Shown here piece by piece: positions 1 through 7,470 of a stretch of 64,000 nt of DNA. Every line of letters begins with the position of its first letter. Position 1 is the first letter of the stretch. The position numbers and the translations under genes were made by a program. Source of the DNA: Chryseobacterium mucoviscidosis (GTDB taxonomy: Bacteria; Bacteroidota; Bacteroidia; Flavobacteriales; Weeksellaceae). The DNA lies in the NCBI RefSeq assembly GCF_002177115.1, contig NZ_MVAG01000039.1, positions 42,560 to 106,559 on the forward strand. Reading direction: 5' to 3'. Below the pieces are notes generated by a model. That model was not told where the DNA came from, searched no databases, and worked only from the letters and a program-made list of their open reading frames with translations.

Positions 1-1
1 A

Positions 2-1147
2 ATGTTGGAAAGTTTTGGAACTACAGTTGGTGCAGAAGTCCAAATTAATAAAGCCATAGAAGTCTTTAAGATTGAAATTCAAAAAACTGACAAATTTGGT
101 AGTAAGACAGAAGATATTGAAGATTTTTTAAATAAGACTTCTCCCCTCATTTTTAAATCTGTTGGTCAGAATAATTTTAAGACAGACAGACTGAACAAGA
201 TTCAAAGAAAAGAAATTGGTCTGGATATTTCTAAAAGAAATTACAATAAAAAATGGCGTCTCCTAAAAAGAATCGAAAAGAAATTAAAAACACTAATTCA
301 GGAAACTAAAAAGCTTGAATTTCAAAAAATTTCAAAACATGGACTAAGTCACACGATAAATTTTGAGGATTTTCAATCTGATCTAAATACTGCCTGTTTT
401 ATCGCCTATTATAATGCACGCTGCAATATGAGAAGTGTATTTACCAATCAAAGTCAGGAAAGACCATTTGATGAAATTTGCGAAGTTTTATTCGGGAGAT
501 GTAAAGAAAATCCTGAAAATACAAATTGGTGGGCAATTTCTCATATTTACACAAGCGATATAACTTTAAATTATTTAAATGATGAACAAAAAGGAAAACT
601 TTTGGGAAAATGGACATCTATTATTCAGGAAATCTCCGGTTTTTTAGAAGTTCTATGGAATAATAACGATATCAATCGCCAGACAATGGCTGTAAAACGC
701 GGAAATGATTCTACAACCTGGAACAATACCGCCGGAGCATGGAATAATGCGAGAGACAATTGGATGAATATCATTTATGCAATGGGAATGGGTTATATCC
801 TTGAAGACATTTGCTTTGGAAAAGTCATGAGATTAATGGCTGCAGATGTTGTTGCGTGGCATTATGCAACAGGCAGTAAGATTGATCCTAATACAGAGGT
901 TTGGAATAAGATCCCTCTACCTTGGGAAGTTTTTCAGGAAAAAGCATTTTGCAATAAAAAATTAATTACAGATATTTGCAGAGAAGCAGGAATAGATCCG
1001 GAAAAATCAGGATGGATCGCACCAAGAGAACATTCTGTTGCGAAATTTAAACCGACACCCGAACTTGTACACGGTGTAACGGTTTCAAATCCATTTATGG
1101 CAATGATTCTAAGAAAGAACAAATTTTTCTCAGGAAAAAATAAATAA
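2..1147 (+). CDS. Unknown protein upstream of two tRNA genes (possibly 5'-truncated)
   Basis: I do not recognise this 381-residue family. The first ATG lies at base 2, so the true start may be outside the window. No signal peptide or membrane segment is visible, so it is probably cytoplasmic. The N-terminal third is Lys-rich and looks helical. The C-terminal half is rich in Trp and Asn, with W-N-N repeats around residues 235-250 and a PLPWEVF segment near residue 305. The stop codon ends 1 nt before the first base of a tRNA gene, and a second tRNA follows, so all three are probably on one transcript. This spacing suggests a functional link with the tRNAs, but no catalytic motif supports a particular activity. 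Confidence 0.75.
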   Translation: MLESFGTTVGAEVQINKAIEVFKIEIQKTDKFGSKTEDIEDFLNKTSPLIFKSVGQNNFKTDRLNKIQRKEIGLDISKRNYNKKWRLLKRIEKKLKTLIQETKKLEFQKISKHGLSHTINFEDFQSDLNTACFIAYYNARCNMRSVFTNQSQERPFDEICEVLFGRCKENPENTNWWAISHIYTSDITLNYLNDEQKGKLLGKWTSIIQEISGFLEVLWNNNDINRQTMAVKRGNDSTTWNNTAGAWNNARDNWMNIIYAMGMGYILEDICFGKVMRLMAADVVAWHYATGSKIDPNTEVWNKIPLPWEVFQEKAFCNKKLITDICREAGIDPEKSGWIAPREHSVAKFKPTPELVHGVTVSNPFMAMILRKNKFFSGKNK

Positions 1148-1148
1148 A

Positions 1149-1221
1149 GACAGGTTAATTCAGTGGTAGAATATCCGGCTCTTCTTCCGGATTGACGTAG
1201 GTTCGAGCCCTACATCTGTCT
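1149..1221 (+). tRNA. tRNA-like gene 1 with 8-nt anticodon loop
   Basis: All tRNA parts are present. There is a 7-bp acceptor stem (1149-1155 with 1214-1220), U8, a 4-bp D stem with an AGTGGTA loop, a 5-bp variable region and a 5-bp T stem with loop TTCGAGC. The anticodon stem TCCGG/CCGGA (1174-1178, 1187-1191) closes an 8-nt loop, CTCTTCTT, where seven is normal. With U33 at the second loop position the anticodon is CUU, or CUUC if read as a quadruplet. The 3' CCA is not encoded, which is common in this group. It starts 1 nt after the upstream stop codon and has no room for its own promoter. Confidence 0.75.
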
Positions 1222-1226
1222 TGGTA

Positions 1227-1299
1227 TCTGATATAGCTCAGCGGCAGAGTACCCGGCTCTTCACCCGGGAGGACACAGGTTCGAGCCCTGTTATCAGAA
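1227..1299 (+). tRNA. tRNA-like gene 2 with 8-nt anticodon loop
   Basis: This is a second complete cloverleaf, 5 nt after the first. It has a perfect 7-bp acceptor stem (TCTGATA/TATCAGA), a D arm with GCTC/GAGT, an anticodon stem CCCGG/CCGGG, a 5-nt variable loop and a T arm with the same TTCGAGC loop as gene 1. The anticodon loop is again 8 nt, CTCTTCAC (1257-1264). It shares the CTCTTC core with gene 1 although the stems around it differ. Read with U33 it gives CUU or a quadruplet CUUC. The 3' half (TTCAC) also resembles a tRNA-Glu loop with one extra base. CCA is not encoded. Confidence 0.75.
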
Positions 1300-1386
1300 C
1301 AAAAATTATATTCAATGAATCCTTTACTGTGTTTAAAGGGTCTATCTTTTTAAAGAACACATTTTAATCGCCTTAGTGTATTCTTA

Positions 1387-1806
1387 ATGAAAATAAAATT
1401 TACACTTTTCGTCGCCCTGTTATTTTCTTTCGCTTTACAATCCCAAAGAAGAAATGATTTTCCGTATTCTGATAAAATCCCGAATTGTGACATGATTAAA
1501 AATGGAACTTTTTCCAGATATAGCCAAGATAATCGGTTTAAAGTGAAATTTTCTGACAATAAAATGACAGAAATCTATGGGAAAAATACCGTTACGATAG
1601 AAAGTAATATAAAAATGCTGAGTAAATGTAAATTTAAAGCGGAAATAAAAAATATAAAAACAAAATATAAAATGCCGGACAGCTTATTTTATGTTGGTAA
1701 GAAAACGGAATATGAAGTGGTAGAAACAGGAAAAAACTATATTATTTATGATTATCGGTGCAATGAAGGCAAAAACATTTGTTCGGAAATTTTAGAAAAA
1801 AAATAA
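1387..1806 (+). CDS. Small secreted protein of unknown function
   Basis: A 139-residue protein with a clear N-terminal signal peptide: MK-I-K followed by a hydrophobic stretch to about residue 17, then SQ. It should be exported to the periplasm or outside. The mature part is Lys-rich with three or four cysteines (for example CDMIK, CKFKAE, CNEGKNIC), which may form disulphides. No family was recognised. It lies 87 bp after the second tRNA and 5 bp before the next gene, with which it may be co-transcribed. Confidence 0.75.
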   Translation: MKIKFTLFVALLFSFALQSQRRNDFPYSDKIPNCDMIKNGTFSRYSQDNRFKVKFSDNKMTEIYGKNTVTIESNIKMLSKCKFKAEIKNIKTKYKMPDSLFYVGKKTEYEVVETGKNYIIYDYRCNEGKNICSEILEKK

Positions 1807-1811
1807 AAATC

Positions 1812-2195
1812 ATGAATAATATAAACACAAGACTCCAAAACGTAAAAAAACTCCAGGCAAAAAGATGGGAAAATGAAGATCATTGGGATGCAATTAACGA
1901 TCTTTTAATCAAAGAACTGGATGAAATTTTAGCGCTTGAACCGGAAAATACTTCCGCTTTAATCAACATTGCTGCAATCTATTCTGATATGGGAGAAGAC
2001 GAGCAGGCTTTAAAACATCTTCATAAGGCATTAAATCTGGGTTCGGCGGATAAAAATCTGTTCGTCAATCTTGCAATTGTGATGACTTATATGGGAAAGC
2101 ATCCTGAAGAATATCATGAATTTTTGGAAATTGCAGAAGACAAAACAGAAGATCCGTTAACTTTTAAAGCTCATTTTGATCCGGAGTCGCGTTGA
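1812..2195 (+). CDS. TPR-repeat protein
   Basis: A 127-residue cytoplasmic protein. The frame is open from 1779, but the ATG at 1812 avoids overlap with the upstream gene and begins MNNINTRLQNVKKL. It contains about two tetratricopeptide repeats (around residues 35-100), with the typical helix pattern ENTSALINIAAIYSDMGEDE-ALKHLHKALN. Such repeats bind other proteins. The partner cannot be inferred. The gap to the preceding secreted protein gene is only 5 bp. Confidence 0.75.
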   Translation: MNNINTRLQNVKKLQAKRWENEDHWDAINDLLIKELDEILALEPENTSALINIAAIYSDMGEDEQALKHLHKALNLGSADKNLFVNLAIVMTYMGKHPEEYHEFLEIAEDKTEDPLTFKAHFDPESR

Positions 2196-2289
2196 GAATT
2201 TTATAAAAAAAAGATTCTGTTTACTAATCAATTCCCAATTTTTCTGTAATTTCAGCATTTTTAAAAAACATAAATAATAACCATCTCCT

Positions 2290-2844
2290 ATGAAGAAAAC
2301 AATTATTTCAGCATTTTTTATTATCATTTTTTCAGCTCTTAAAGCACAGATTCCGACTGTAAAACCTTCGACTGTAGGTCTGGAGAAAAATTATCAAAAC
2401 TTCAGCTCAAAAAAAGAAGCGGTTGTTCAAAAAGAAATTATTAAGCTTGGTGATTTTAAAGGCCTTCATTTTCAGAAAATTGTTCTTAAAGATTTGTCGG
2501 ATGATTCTTCGCTGAGCGTTTTGGGAATTATGACGCTTTCCGAAACTTTCGACAACATTTCCAGAAAGACTACTACTCTGGAAAAAGATGAAGTCGAAAA
2601 ACTCATCAATGCGCTTGAAAAAATTCAGCAGAACTCATCTTCCAAACCTGAAAACGACACCAAATACAAATACACCACCAAAAGCAATATCGAAACAGGA
2701 AGCAACTACCATGCAGATGTAAAAACATGGGAATATTATCTGAAATTGCCTGCTACATTCTACAGCCAGAATGAAATACAGTTTTCCAAAAACGGACTTG
2801 CCGAACTGATAAAATTCCTTAAAACGGCACATCAGAAACTTTAA
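2290..2844 (+). CDS. Secreted protein of unknown function
   Basis: A 184-residue protein with a signal peptide: MKK, then a hydrophobic run to about residue 17, then K-A-Q. It is predicted periplasmic. The mature part is rich in Lys and Ser and ends in a helical region. No family was recognised. It is 19 bp upstream of the next gene on the same strand, so the two are likely one operon. Confidence 0.7.
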   Translation: MKKTIISAFFIIIFSALKAQIPTVKPSTVGLEKNYQNFSSKKEAVVQKEIIKLGDFKGLHFQKIVLKDLSDDSSLSVLGIMTLSETFDNISRKTTTLEKDEVEKLINALEKIQQNSSSKPENDTKYKYTTKSNIETGSNYHADVKTWEYYLKLPATFYSQNEIQFSKNGLAELIKFLKTAHQKL

Positions 2845-2863
2845 AAACAAAAACAAGATACCT

Positions 2864-3529
2864 ATGTTTACTTTCCTTAAAAGAAAAAAGCCTGAAGTTA
2901 CCATCAATTCTATTTCTATCCCAACTTTCGGCTGGGAAATCGTTGAACAAAATGACGCTCAGATCGTCTGGGTAAATCCTGAACAAAGCGCATTGATTTC
3001 TCTGTACTTTTTCAACATTCCGCCGGATTTACCGACTGTTAAAAATATTGATGAATTAAGAAACTTTCACAGGCACTCAGTTTCTGCTTCCGGTGGAGGC
3101 ATTGTTGAGGTATCAACATTTAACCTTCATAATATTCCGAGTGTAAAGACTATTTTTAAAATCCCTCAACCTGAACAAGGGATGAGCTATCTTGCATCCG
3201 TTACTATTCCTTTTGAAAACTGCAGTTTTGTAATTAAAACCCAAGCTGTTGAAGTCGGAACAACAGGGATGAGAGATAATCTGGTACTAAACAGATTTCT
3301 CCAAAACGGCGAAGTTACATTTGATGATAATGGACTGAAAAACTGGTTTGAAGATCCCTACGATCCTTCCTTTAAAGAGGGTGCTCTTATGAATAAATCC
3401 GAAACAGAGGAGTATGACAATGATTTTCCCCATCATCCGCTTTCCATAGTTCGCAGCATGATTAAAAAAGCCATCGAAGAAGTGATTTTAAAGGATGAAC
3501 TAAAACGGCTGACTGCTTTCAGTAAATAA
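2864..3529 (+). CDS. Unknown cytoplasmic protein
   Basis: A 221-residue protein without a signal peptide or membrane segment. The first two thirds look like alternating beta strands (SIPTFGWEIVEQ, SALISLYFFNIPPD, SFVIKTQAVEVG). This resembles the fold of proteins that predict anionic peroxide-stress or secreted-protein chaperone partners, but I cannot assign a family. The C-terminal 40 residues look helical. A terminator hairpin follows at 3554-3588, closing a probable operon with the secreted-protein gene upstream. Confidence 0.7.
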   Translation: MFTFLKRKKPEVTINSISIPTFGWEIVEQNDAQIVWVNPEQSALISLYFFNIPPDLPTVKNIDELRNFHRHSVSASGGGIVEVSTFNLHNIPSVKTIFKIPQPEQGMSYLASVTIPFENCSFVIKTQAVEVGTTGMRDNLVLNRFLQNGEVTFDDNGLKNWFEDPYDPSFKEGALMNKSETEEYDNDFPHHPLSIVRSMIKKAIEEVILKDELKRLTAFSK

Positions 3530-3553
3530 TAAAATTAAATTTAAAAATCATCG

Positions 3554-3588
3554 GCAGAGTGTATGAAATAATACCACTCTGCTTTTTT
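3554..3588 (+). terminator. Rho-independent terminator
   Basis: An 8-bp stem, GCAGAGTG (3554-3561) with CACTCTGC (3575-3582), is followed by six T. It sits 24 nt after the stop codon of the 221-residue protein. Confidence 0.85.
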
Positions 3589-3651
3589 ATATGAAATTTT
3601 TCACTACCTTAGTTATGAAATTTGCTGAAAAATAAGGCAATACATAAGATT

Positions 3652-4257
3652 ATGGCAGAAAAACTTTATTTCATCAAAAACAATCCTGTTGCCGCAAAGA
3701 TCAATCTGTACAACAAACTCTGCCGCGAAGAAGAAACTGCGCTTCAGTTTTTAAAAAAAGATCAGAAAACAAGTTTTGAGCTTATAAAAAAGAAAGTTCA
3801 GGAGAATGCAGAAAATCTTAATAAAGAAGAAGTGGAAGATATTTTCAATTGGTTTGCATCAGAATACACTTCCGATCCTGAAGAAATGAAAACCCAGCTT
3901 TTCGTACACGGATTTGATATTTTTTATGAAATAAATGATTCTTTACAAGTTGAAAATTTTAACCAAATTCTTTCAGATTATGAAAAATATTCAATGCAAC
4001 ATTTAGGGTACAAATGCAAAGCGGAAGATTTCAACCGTTTTCTGATCTACGGAATATTTTTTACAGGATTAGTAGATCAGAAAAATGAAAATTATCTGTC
4101 GGATTATTTACAATTAAATCATAAAGATCTGTATTCTTTGGCAGAACAGGAATTTCATGCAAAAAATAACGATTTTTCCCATGAAAAAAACTATCCTGAT
4201 TTTGAAAAGCTGTATGACTGTACAAAGTTTTATAAAGGTTATATCATGAAACTTTAA
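3652..4257 (+). CDS. Unknown cytoplasmic protein
   Basis: A 201-residue protein beginning MAEKLYFIKNNPVAAKINLY. The frame is open from a TTG at 3622, but the ATG at 3652 is the more likely start. It is acidic and mostly helical, with no signal peptide or membrane segment. No family was recognised. The next gene begins 18 bp downstream on the same strand. Confidence 0.7.
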   Translation: MAEKLYFIKNNPVAAKINLYNKLCREEETALQFLKKDQKTSFELIKKKVQENAENLNKEEVEDIFNWFASEYTSDPEEMKTQLFVHGFDIFYEINDSLQVENFNQILSDYEKYSMQHLGYKCKAEDFNRFLIYGIFFTGLVDQKNENYLSDYLQLNHKDLYSLAEQEFHAKNNDFSHEKNYPDFEKLYDCTKFYKGYIMKL

Positions 4258-4275
4258 AAACGATTAATAATTCAA

Positions 4276-4791
4276 ATGAGAAATAACCAAAAAATAATCC
4301 AATCGGATGAATTGGATATGCTTTTGATCCTTCTTCCTTCCGGATGGAGTGAATTTCTGCTTTACATTCATGGAAGAAGTTTTAATTATGTAATTACTCA
4401 TGTTTTTAACAATCCTTATTCAGAAATCATGTATGCCGTTCTGGATCTGATACAAGACAAATGGGAAACTGAATTTATCTGGTACAACGAACCGGGAGGA
4501 TGTAAATTTGAAATAAAACGAATAAAGGATAAACAGCATAAAGCCATTATTTCTATATATTATTTTGAAGAATCTTACGGAGGACAGTTGAATTTTAAAC
4601 TGGAAACTCAGTTCGAAGTTAAAATAAAACAATTTGTTTTGCTTTGTTACCTTCAACTGAAAAAGACTTATTTACTGCTTAATGATAAAGAATTTTCAGA
4701 AAAAAGAAGCGGTGCCTTTCTTGTACAGAATTTCCATGACTTTGAAAGAAAAGTCGAAGATTTTCTGAAGAAAAAACAAATGATCTTTTAA
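4276..4791 (+). CDS. Unknown cytoplasmic protein
   Basis: A 171-residue protein with no export signal. Aromatic residues are frequent (WSEFLLYIHGRSFNYV, WETEFIWYNEPGG) and the C-terminus looks like a Lys-rich helix. It forms a probable two-gene operon with the preceding unknown gene. The tyrS leader promoter begins 8 nt after its stop codon, so it marks the upstream border of the tyrS regulatory region. Confidence 0.7.
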   Translation: MRNNQKIIQSDELDMLLILLPSGWSEFLLYIHGRSFNYVITHVFNNPYSEIMYAVLDLIQDKWETEFIWYNEPGGCKFEIKRIKDKQHKAIISIYYFEESYGGQLNFKLETQFEVKIKQFVLLCYLQLKKTYLLLNDKEFSEKRSGAFLVQNFHDFERKVEDFLKKKQMIF

Positions 4792-4799
4792 TAAAATTC

Positions 4800-4807
4800 T
4801 ATATTTG
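4800..4807 (+). promoter_or_regulatory. -7 promoter box of the tyrS leader
   Basis: TATATTTG matches the Bacteroidota -7 consensus TAnnTTTG exactly. It ends 5 nt before the ATG of the leader peptide, so transcription probably starts at or within a base of that ATG. No good -33 TTG is visible at the usual spacing. Confidence 0.65.
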
Positions 4808-4812
4808 CATTC

Positions 4813-4896
4813 ATGAAGCACTTAAACAACATATTGCGTCTTCCTTTTTTCAGCAATTATTATTACCCGGATAACCGTTCGGGAAGACTTCTATAA
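4813..4896 (+). CDS. tyrS leader peptide (27 residues, Tyr-Tyr-Tyr)
   Basis: A 27-codon ORF, too short for normal gene calling, encodes a peptide with three consecutive tyrosines at positions 16-18 (TAT TAT TAC, 4858-4865 region), then PDNRSGRLL and TAA. It lies between a consensus -7 box and a T-tailed hairpin, directly upstream of a tyrosyl-tRNA synthetase gene. Tandem codons for the amino acid handled by the downstream gene are the hallmark of ribosome-mediated attenuation. The Tyr codons lie immediately before RNA segment 1 of the attenuator, where a stalled ribosome would mask that segment. Confidence 0.8.
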   Translation: MKHLNNILRLPFFSNYYYPDNRSGRLL

Positions 4897-4961
4897 CCAT
4901 ATTCAGTAGAAATTTAATCTAAAAATATCATAGAACCCGGACAGTTTTGTTCGGGTTTTTT
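4866..4961 (+). promoter_or_regulatory. Four-segment transcription attenuator of tyrS
   Basis: Segment 1 is CCCGGA (4866-4871) and segment 2 is GTTCGGG (4877-4883). Segment 3 is CCCGGAC (4936-4942) and segment 4 is GTTCGGG (4949-4955), followed by six T. Segments 1:2, 2:3 and 3:4 can each pair. 3:4 is the terminator, 2:3 the antiterminator and 1:2 the protector. By analogy with trp-type attenuators, a ribosome stalled at the Tyr codons covers segment 1, lets 2:3 form and allows tyrS transcription. A ribosome that is not stalled leads to termination. Confidence 0.8.
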
Positions 4962-4981
4962 CATGCTTAAAAATTAAAAAT

Positions 4982-6181
4982 ATGATCAGAAAATTAAAAG
5001 AAAATGTAGAAATCATTCTGCCGGAAAACGGACTGGAAGAGAAAATTCAGCAAGCCGAAAAAGAAAACAGAAAGCTAATCATCAAACTGGGTTTTGATCC
5101 CACTGCTCCGGATCTGCATCTTGGACACGCAGTTGTTTTGAAAAAACTGAAACAATTTCAGGATCTGGGACATCAGATTGTAATCATTGTCGGAAGTTTT
5201 ACCGCAAGAATCGGCGATCCAACAGGAAAAAACAAGGCGAGAAAACCTTTAACCGCTGAAGAAGTTCATCATAATGCGGAAACGTACATCAGTCAGCTCT
5301 CAAAAGTTATTGATATGGAAAAAACAAAAATTGTCTTTAATTCGGAATGGCTGGATGCGCTGAATTTTTCGGAAATGATCCAACTGATGTCGAAAGTGAC
5401 GGTTGCCCAACTGATGCACAGAAATGATTTCAATAAAAGGTTTTCAGAAAATACACCTATTTCAATGCATGAACTGGTGTACCCTGTTTTGCAGGGTTTT
5501 GATTCTGTACAGATTAATTGTGACATTGAAATGGGCGGAACCGACCAGCTTTTCAACTGTACGATGGGACGACAATTACAGGAAAGTCACGGAAAATCTC
5601 CGCAGATCGTGATGTGCATGCCTTTGCTAAAAGGTTTGGACGGAAAAGAAAAAATGAGCAAATCTTTAAACAACATCATCGGATTAACCGACGAGCCGAA
5701 TGAAATGTTTGGGAAAACGATGTCCATTCCGGATTCTCTGATTGACGAATTTATTGATCTTACCACGGATTTTTCTTCTGAAGAGAAAGAACGTTTAAAA
5801 CAAAACATCAATGATGGTGAAAATCCAATGAATATTAAAAAGCTGATCGCTAAAAATATCATCACACAATATCATGATGCAGAATCGGCTGAAAGTGCAG
5901 AGTTGTTTTTTATGAATCAGTTTCAGAGTAAAAATTTTGAAGAAAAAGTTTTTGAACTGGTCTTCATGGATTCGCTCCATCATATTCAGTATAAAATGAC
6001 TTTAACAGAACTATGTCATCAACTGAAAAGTAACGAAAGCAAATCTTTCATCCGAAGACTGATTGAAAACGGTGGAATTCAGATCAACAATATAAAAATA
6101 ACTGATCCGAATGAAGAAATTAAATTAGAGAAAGGAATAAAAATTAAGATCGGCAAAAGAAGTTTTTTTGAACTTTTGTAA
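4982..6181 (+). CDS. tyrS: Tyrosyl-tRNA synthetase, TyrZ-type
   Basis: Class I aminoacyl-tRNA synthetase (399 residues) that attaches tyrosine to tRNA-Tyr in the cytoplasm. The HIGH-type motif HLGH is at residues 46-49 and the KMSKS loop at 224-228, with the Tyr-site block GGTDQLFN near 185-192. The C-terminal 60 residues form an S4-like RNA-binding domain. The sequence around FDPTAPDLHLGH and GDPTGKNKARKPL resembles the TyrZ branch, shorter than the usual TyrS of about 430 residues. It may therefore be a second, inducible synthetase. The upstream leader peptide and attenuator imply induction when charged tRNA-Tyr is scarce. Confidence 0.93.
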   Translation: MIRKLKENVEIILPENGLEEKIQQAEKENRKLIIKLGFDPTAPDLHLGHAVVLKKLKQFQDLGHQIVIIVGSFTARIGDPTGKNKARKPLTAEEVHHNAETYISQLSKVIDMEKTKIVFNSEWLDALNFSEMIQLMSKVTVAQLMHRNDFNKRFSENTPISMHELVYPVLQGFDSVQINCDIEMGGTDQLFNCTMGRQLQESHGKSPQIVMCMPLLKGLDGKEKMSKSLNNIIGLTDEPNEMFGKTMSIPDSLIDEFIDLTTDFSSEEKERLKQNINDGENPMNIKKLIAKNIITQYHDAESAESAELFFMNQFQSKNFEEKVFELVFMDSLHHIQYKMTLTELCHQLKSNESKSFIRRLIENGGIQINNIKITDPNEEIKLEKGIKIKIGKRSFFELL

Positions 6182-6244
6182 ATATTTAATTTCCGAAGGC
6201 AATTTTCTATATATTCGTTTCTTTAAAATTTAAAATACAATTGC

Positions 6245-6766
6245 ATGAGCTACATTATGGTCGATATAGAATCAGACGGACCGATTCCGGGCGATTTTTC
6301 AATGATCTGTTTTGGAGCCGTTTTAGTGGATGAAAATCTGGAAACCACCTTTTACGGAAAACTGAAACCTATTTCAGAGAAATTCAATCCGGATGCATTG
6401 GCAGTTTCCGGTTTCACGCGGGAGGAAACAATGAATTTTGATGATCCCGAAGAAGTGATGCTGAAATTTGAAGAATGGATTAAAGAAAATTCTAAAGGAA
6501 GACCTGTTTTCATTAGTGATAACAACGGCTTCGACTGGATGTTTATCTGTTGGTATTTTCATCATTTCATCGGGAGAAATCCTTTAGGGTTTTCCTCCAG
6601 AAGACTTGCGGATCTGTATTGCGGACTGGAAAAAGACACTTTTGCCCAGTGGAAACATTTACGAAAAACAGAACACACCCATCATCCGGTTGATGATGCA
6701 CGAGGAAATGCAGAAGTTTTACTGTATATGAAAAAGGAAATGGGACTGAAAATCGGATTGAAATAA
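6245..6766 (+). CDS. DEDDh-type 3'-5' exonuclease
   Basis: A 173-residue single-domain nuclease of the DnaQ/RNase T fold. Exo I is DIESDG near residue 7, Exo II the DNNGFDWMF region near 93-101, and Exo III HHPVDDARGNAEVL near 145, with His and Asp of a DEDDh active site. It probably trims the 3' ends of DNA or RNA using two metal ions. It lacks any polymerase or other domain. It converges on the TerD genes, with a shared hairpin between them. Confidence 0.85.
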   Translation: MSYIMVDIESDGPIPGDFSMICFGAVLVDENLETTFYGKLKPISEKFNPDALAVSGFTREETMNFDDPEEVMLKFEEWIKENSKGRPVFISDNNGFDWMFICWYFHHFIGRNPLGFSSRRLADLYCGLEKDTFAQWKHLRKTEHTHHPVDDARGNAEVLLYMKKEMGLKIGLK

Positions 6767-6795
6767 AAAAGTATGCATTTTCAGCATACTTTTTT
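6765..6795. terminator. Bidirectional terminator
   Basis: GTATGC (6771-6776) pairs with GCATAC (6784-6789), with A-run on the left and T-run on the right. It can serve both the exonuclease gene and the convergent TerD operon. Confidence 0.8.
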
Positions 6796-7468
6796 ACTTA
6801 TAGGTGTAAGGAACAAGAACCTCAATAAAATTATCCGTCCGGTGCGGTTCTCCGATGGCGCGGAATTTCCAGTCGCCGTTGTGTCGGTAAACTTCCGCAA
6901 AAACCATGGAACACATTCCGTTCATACCTGCATCGCCGGAAAGACTGAATTTTGTAATTTCTCTTCCTCTTGCATCTACCGCGCGGATAAATGCATTTTC
7001 TATCATTCCGAAATGCTGCCTATTAAACAATCCCTGATAAATTGAAACCACGAAAACGATTTTCTGATAACGTTCATCCAACTGATCCAGCAACACAATA
7101 ATCTGTTCGTCGTCGCCATCTCCGGCTCCGGTTCTGTTATCTCCGGTGAGCCATATTTTTCCGCTCGGATGCCGCATCGCATTAAAGTAGATAACATCAC
7201 TTTTGTACAAAGCGATCTCTCTTCCGTTTCTTCCGGGAACCGTCATTCCGAGATCTGCTACTTTTCCGTTTTTATCTAAAAGAAAAGCGATGGCATCAAG
7301 ATCATATTCCGGACCATCGCTGACCCCGAACAGACGGTTGAAAAAATTTCCGGATCTTCGAACATCCCAACCCAGACCTATGGTTACTGAGGAAAGATCA
7401 TACGCATCTTCTCCATGTTCATTTTTGCGGAGGTTAATCGTCTGACCTTTTTGTAAGTTGATTGCCAT
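6794..7468 (-). CDS. TerD family protein (second copy)
   Basis: A 224-residue TerD-fold protein. The family binds calcium and is linked to tellurite resistance, phage and stress responses, probably at the inner face of the membrane. The N-terminus MAINLQKGQTINL, the GLGWDV block and the acidic GDNRTGAGDGDDEQ loop (around residues 115-130) are typical. It carries an extra segment near residues 35-50 compared with the upstream paralogue. The gap to that paralogue is 2 bp, so they are co-transcribed. No TerC, TerZ or kinase partners are present nearby. Confidence 0.88.
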   Translation of the reverse strand: MAINLQKGQTINLRKNEHGEDAYDLSSVTIGLGWDVRRSGNFFNRLFGVSDGPEYDLDAIAFLLDKNGKVADLGMTVPGRNGREIALYKSDVIYFNAMRHPSGKIWLTGDNRTGAGDGDDEQIIVLLDQLDERYQKIVFVVSIYQGLFNRQHFGMIENAFIRAVDARGREITKFSLSGDAGMNGMCSMVFAEVYRHNGDWKFRAIGEPHRTDNFIEVLVPYTYK

Positions 7469-7470
7469 TT

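Noticed and set aside
1257..1264. Reading the second tRNA as an opal suppressor or selenocysteine tRNA (TCA within CTCTTCAC)
   Set aside because: That reading puts only one base after the anticodon, and the tRNA lacks the long variable arm and 8-bp acceptor stem of tRNA-Sec.
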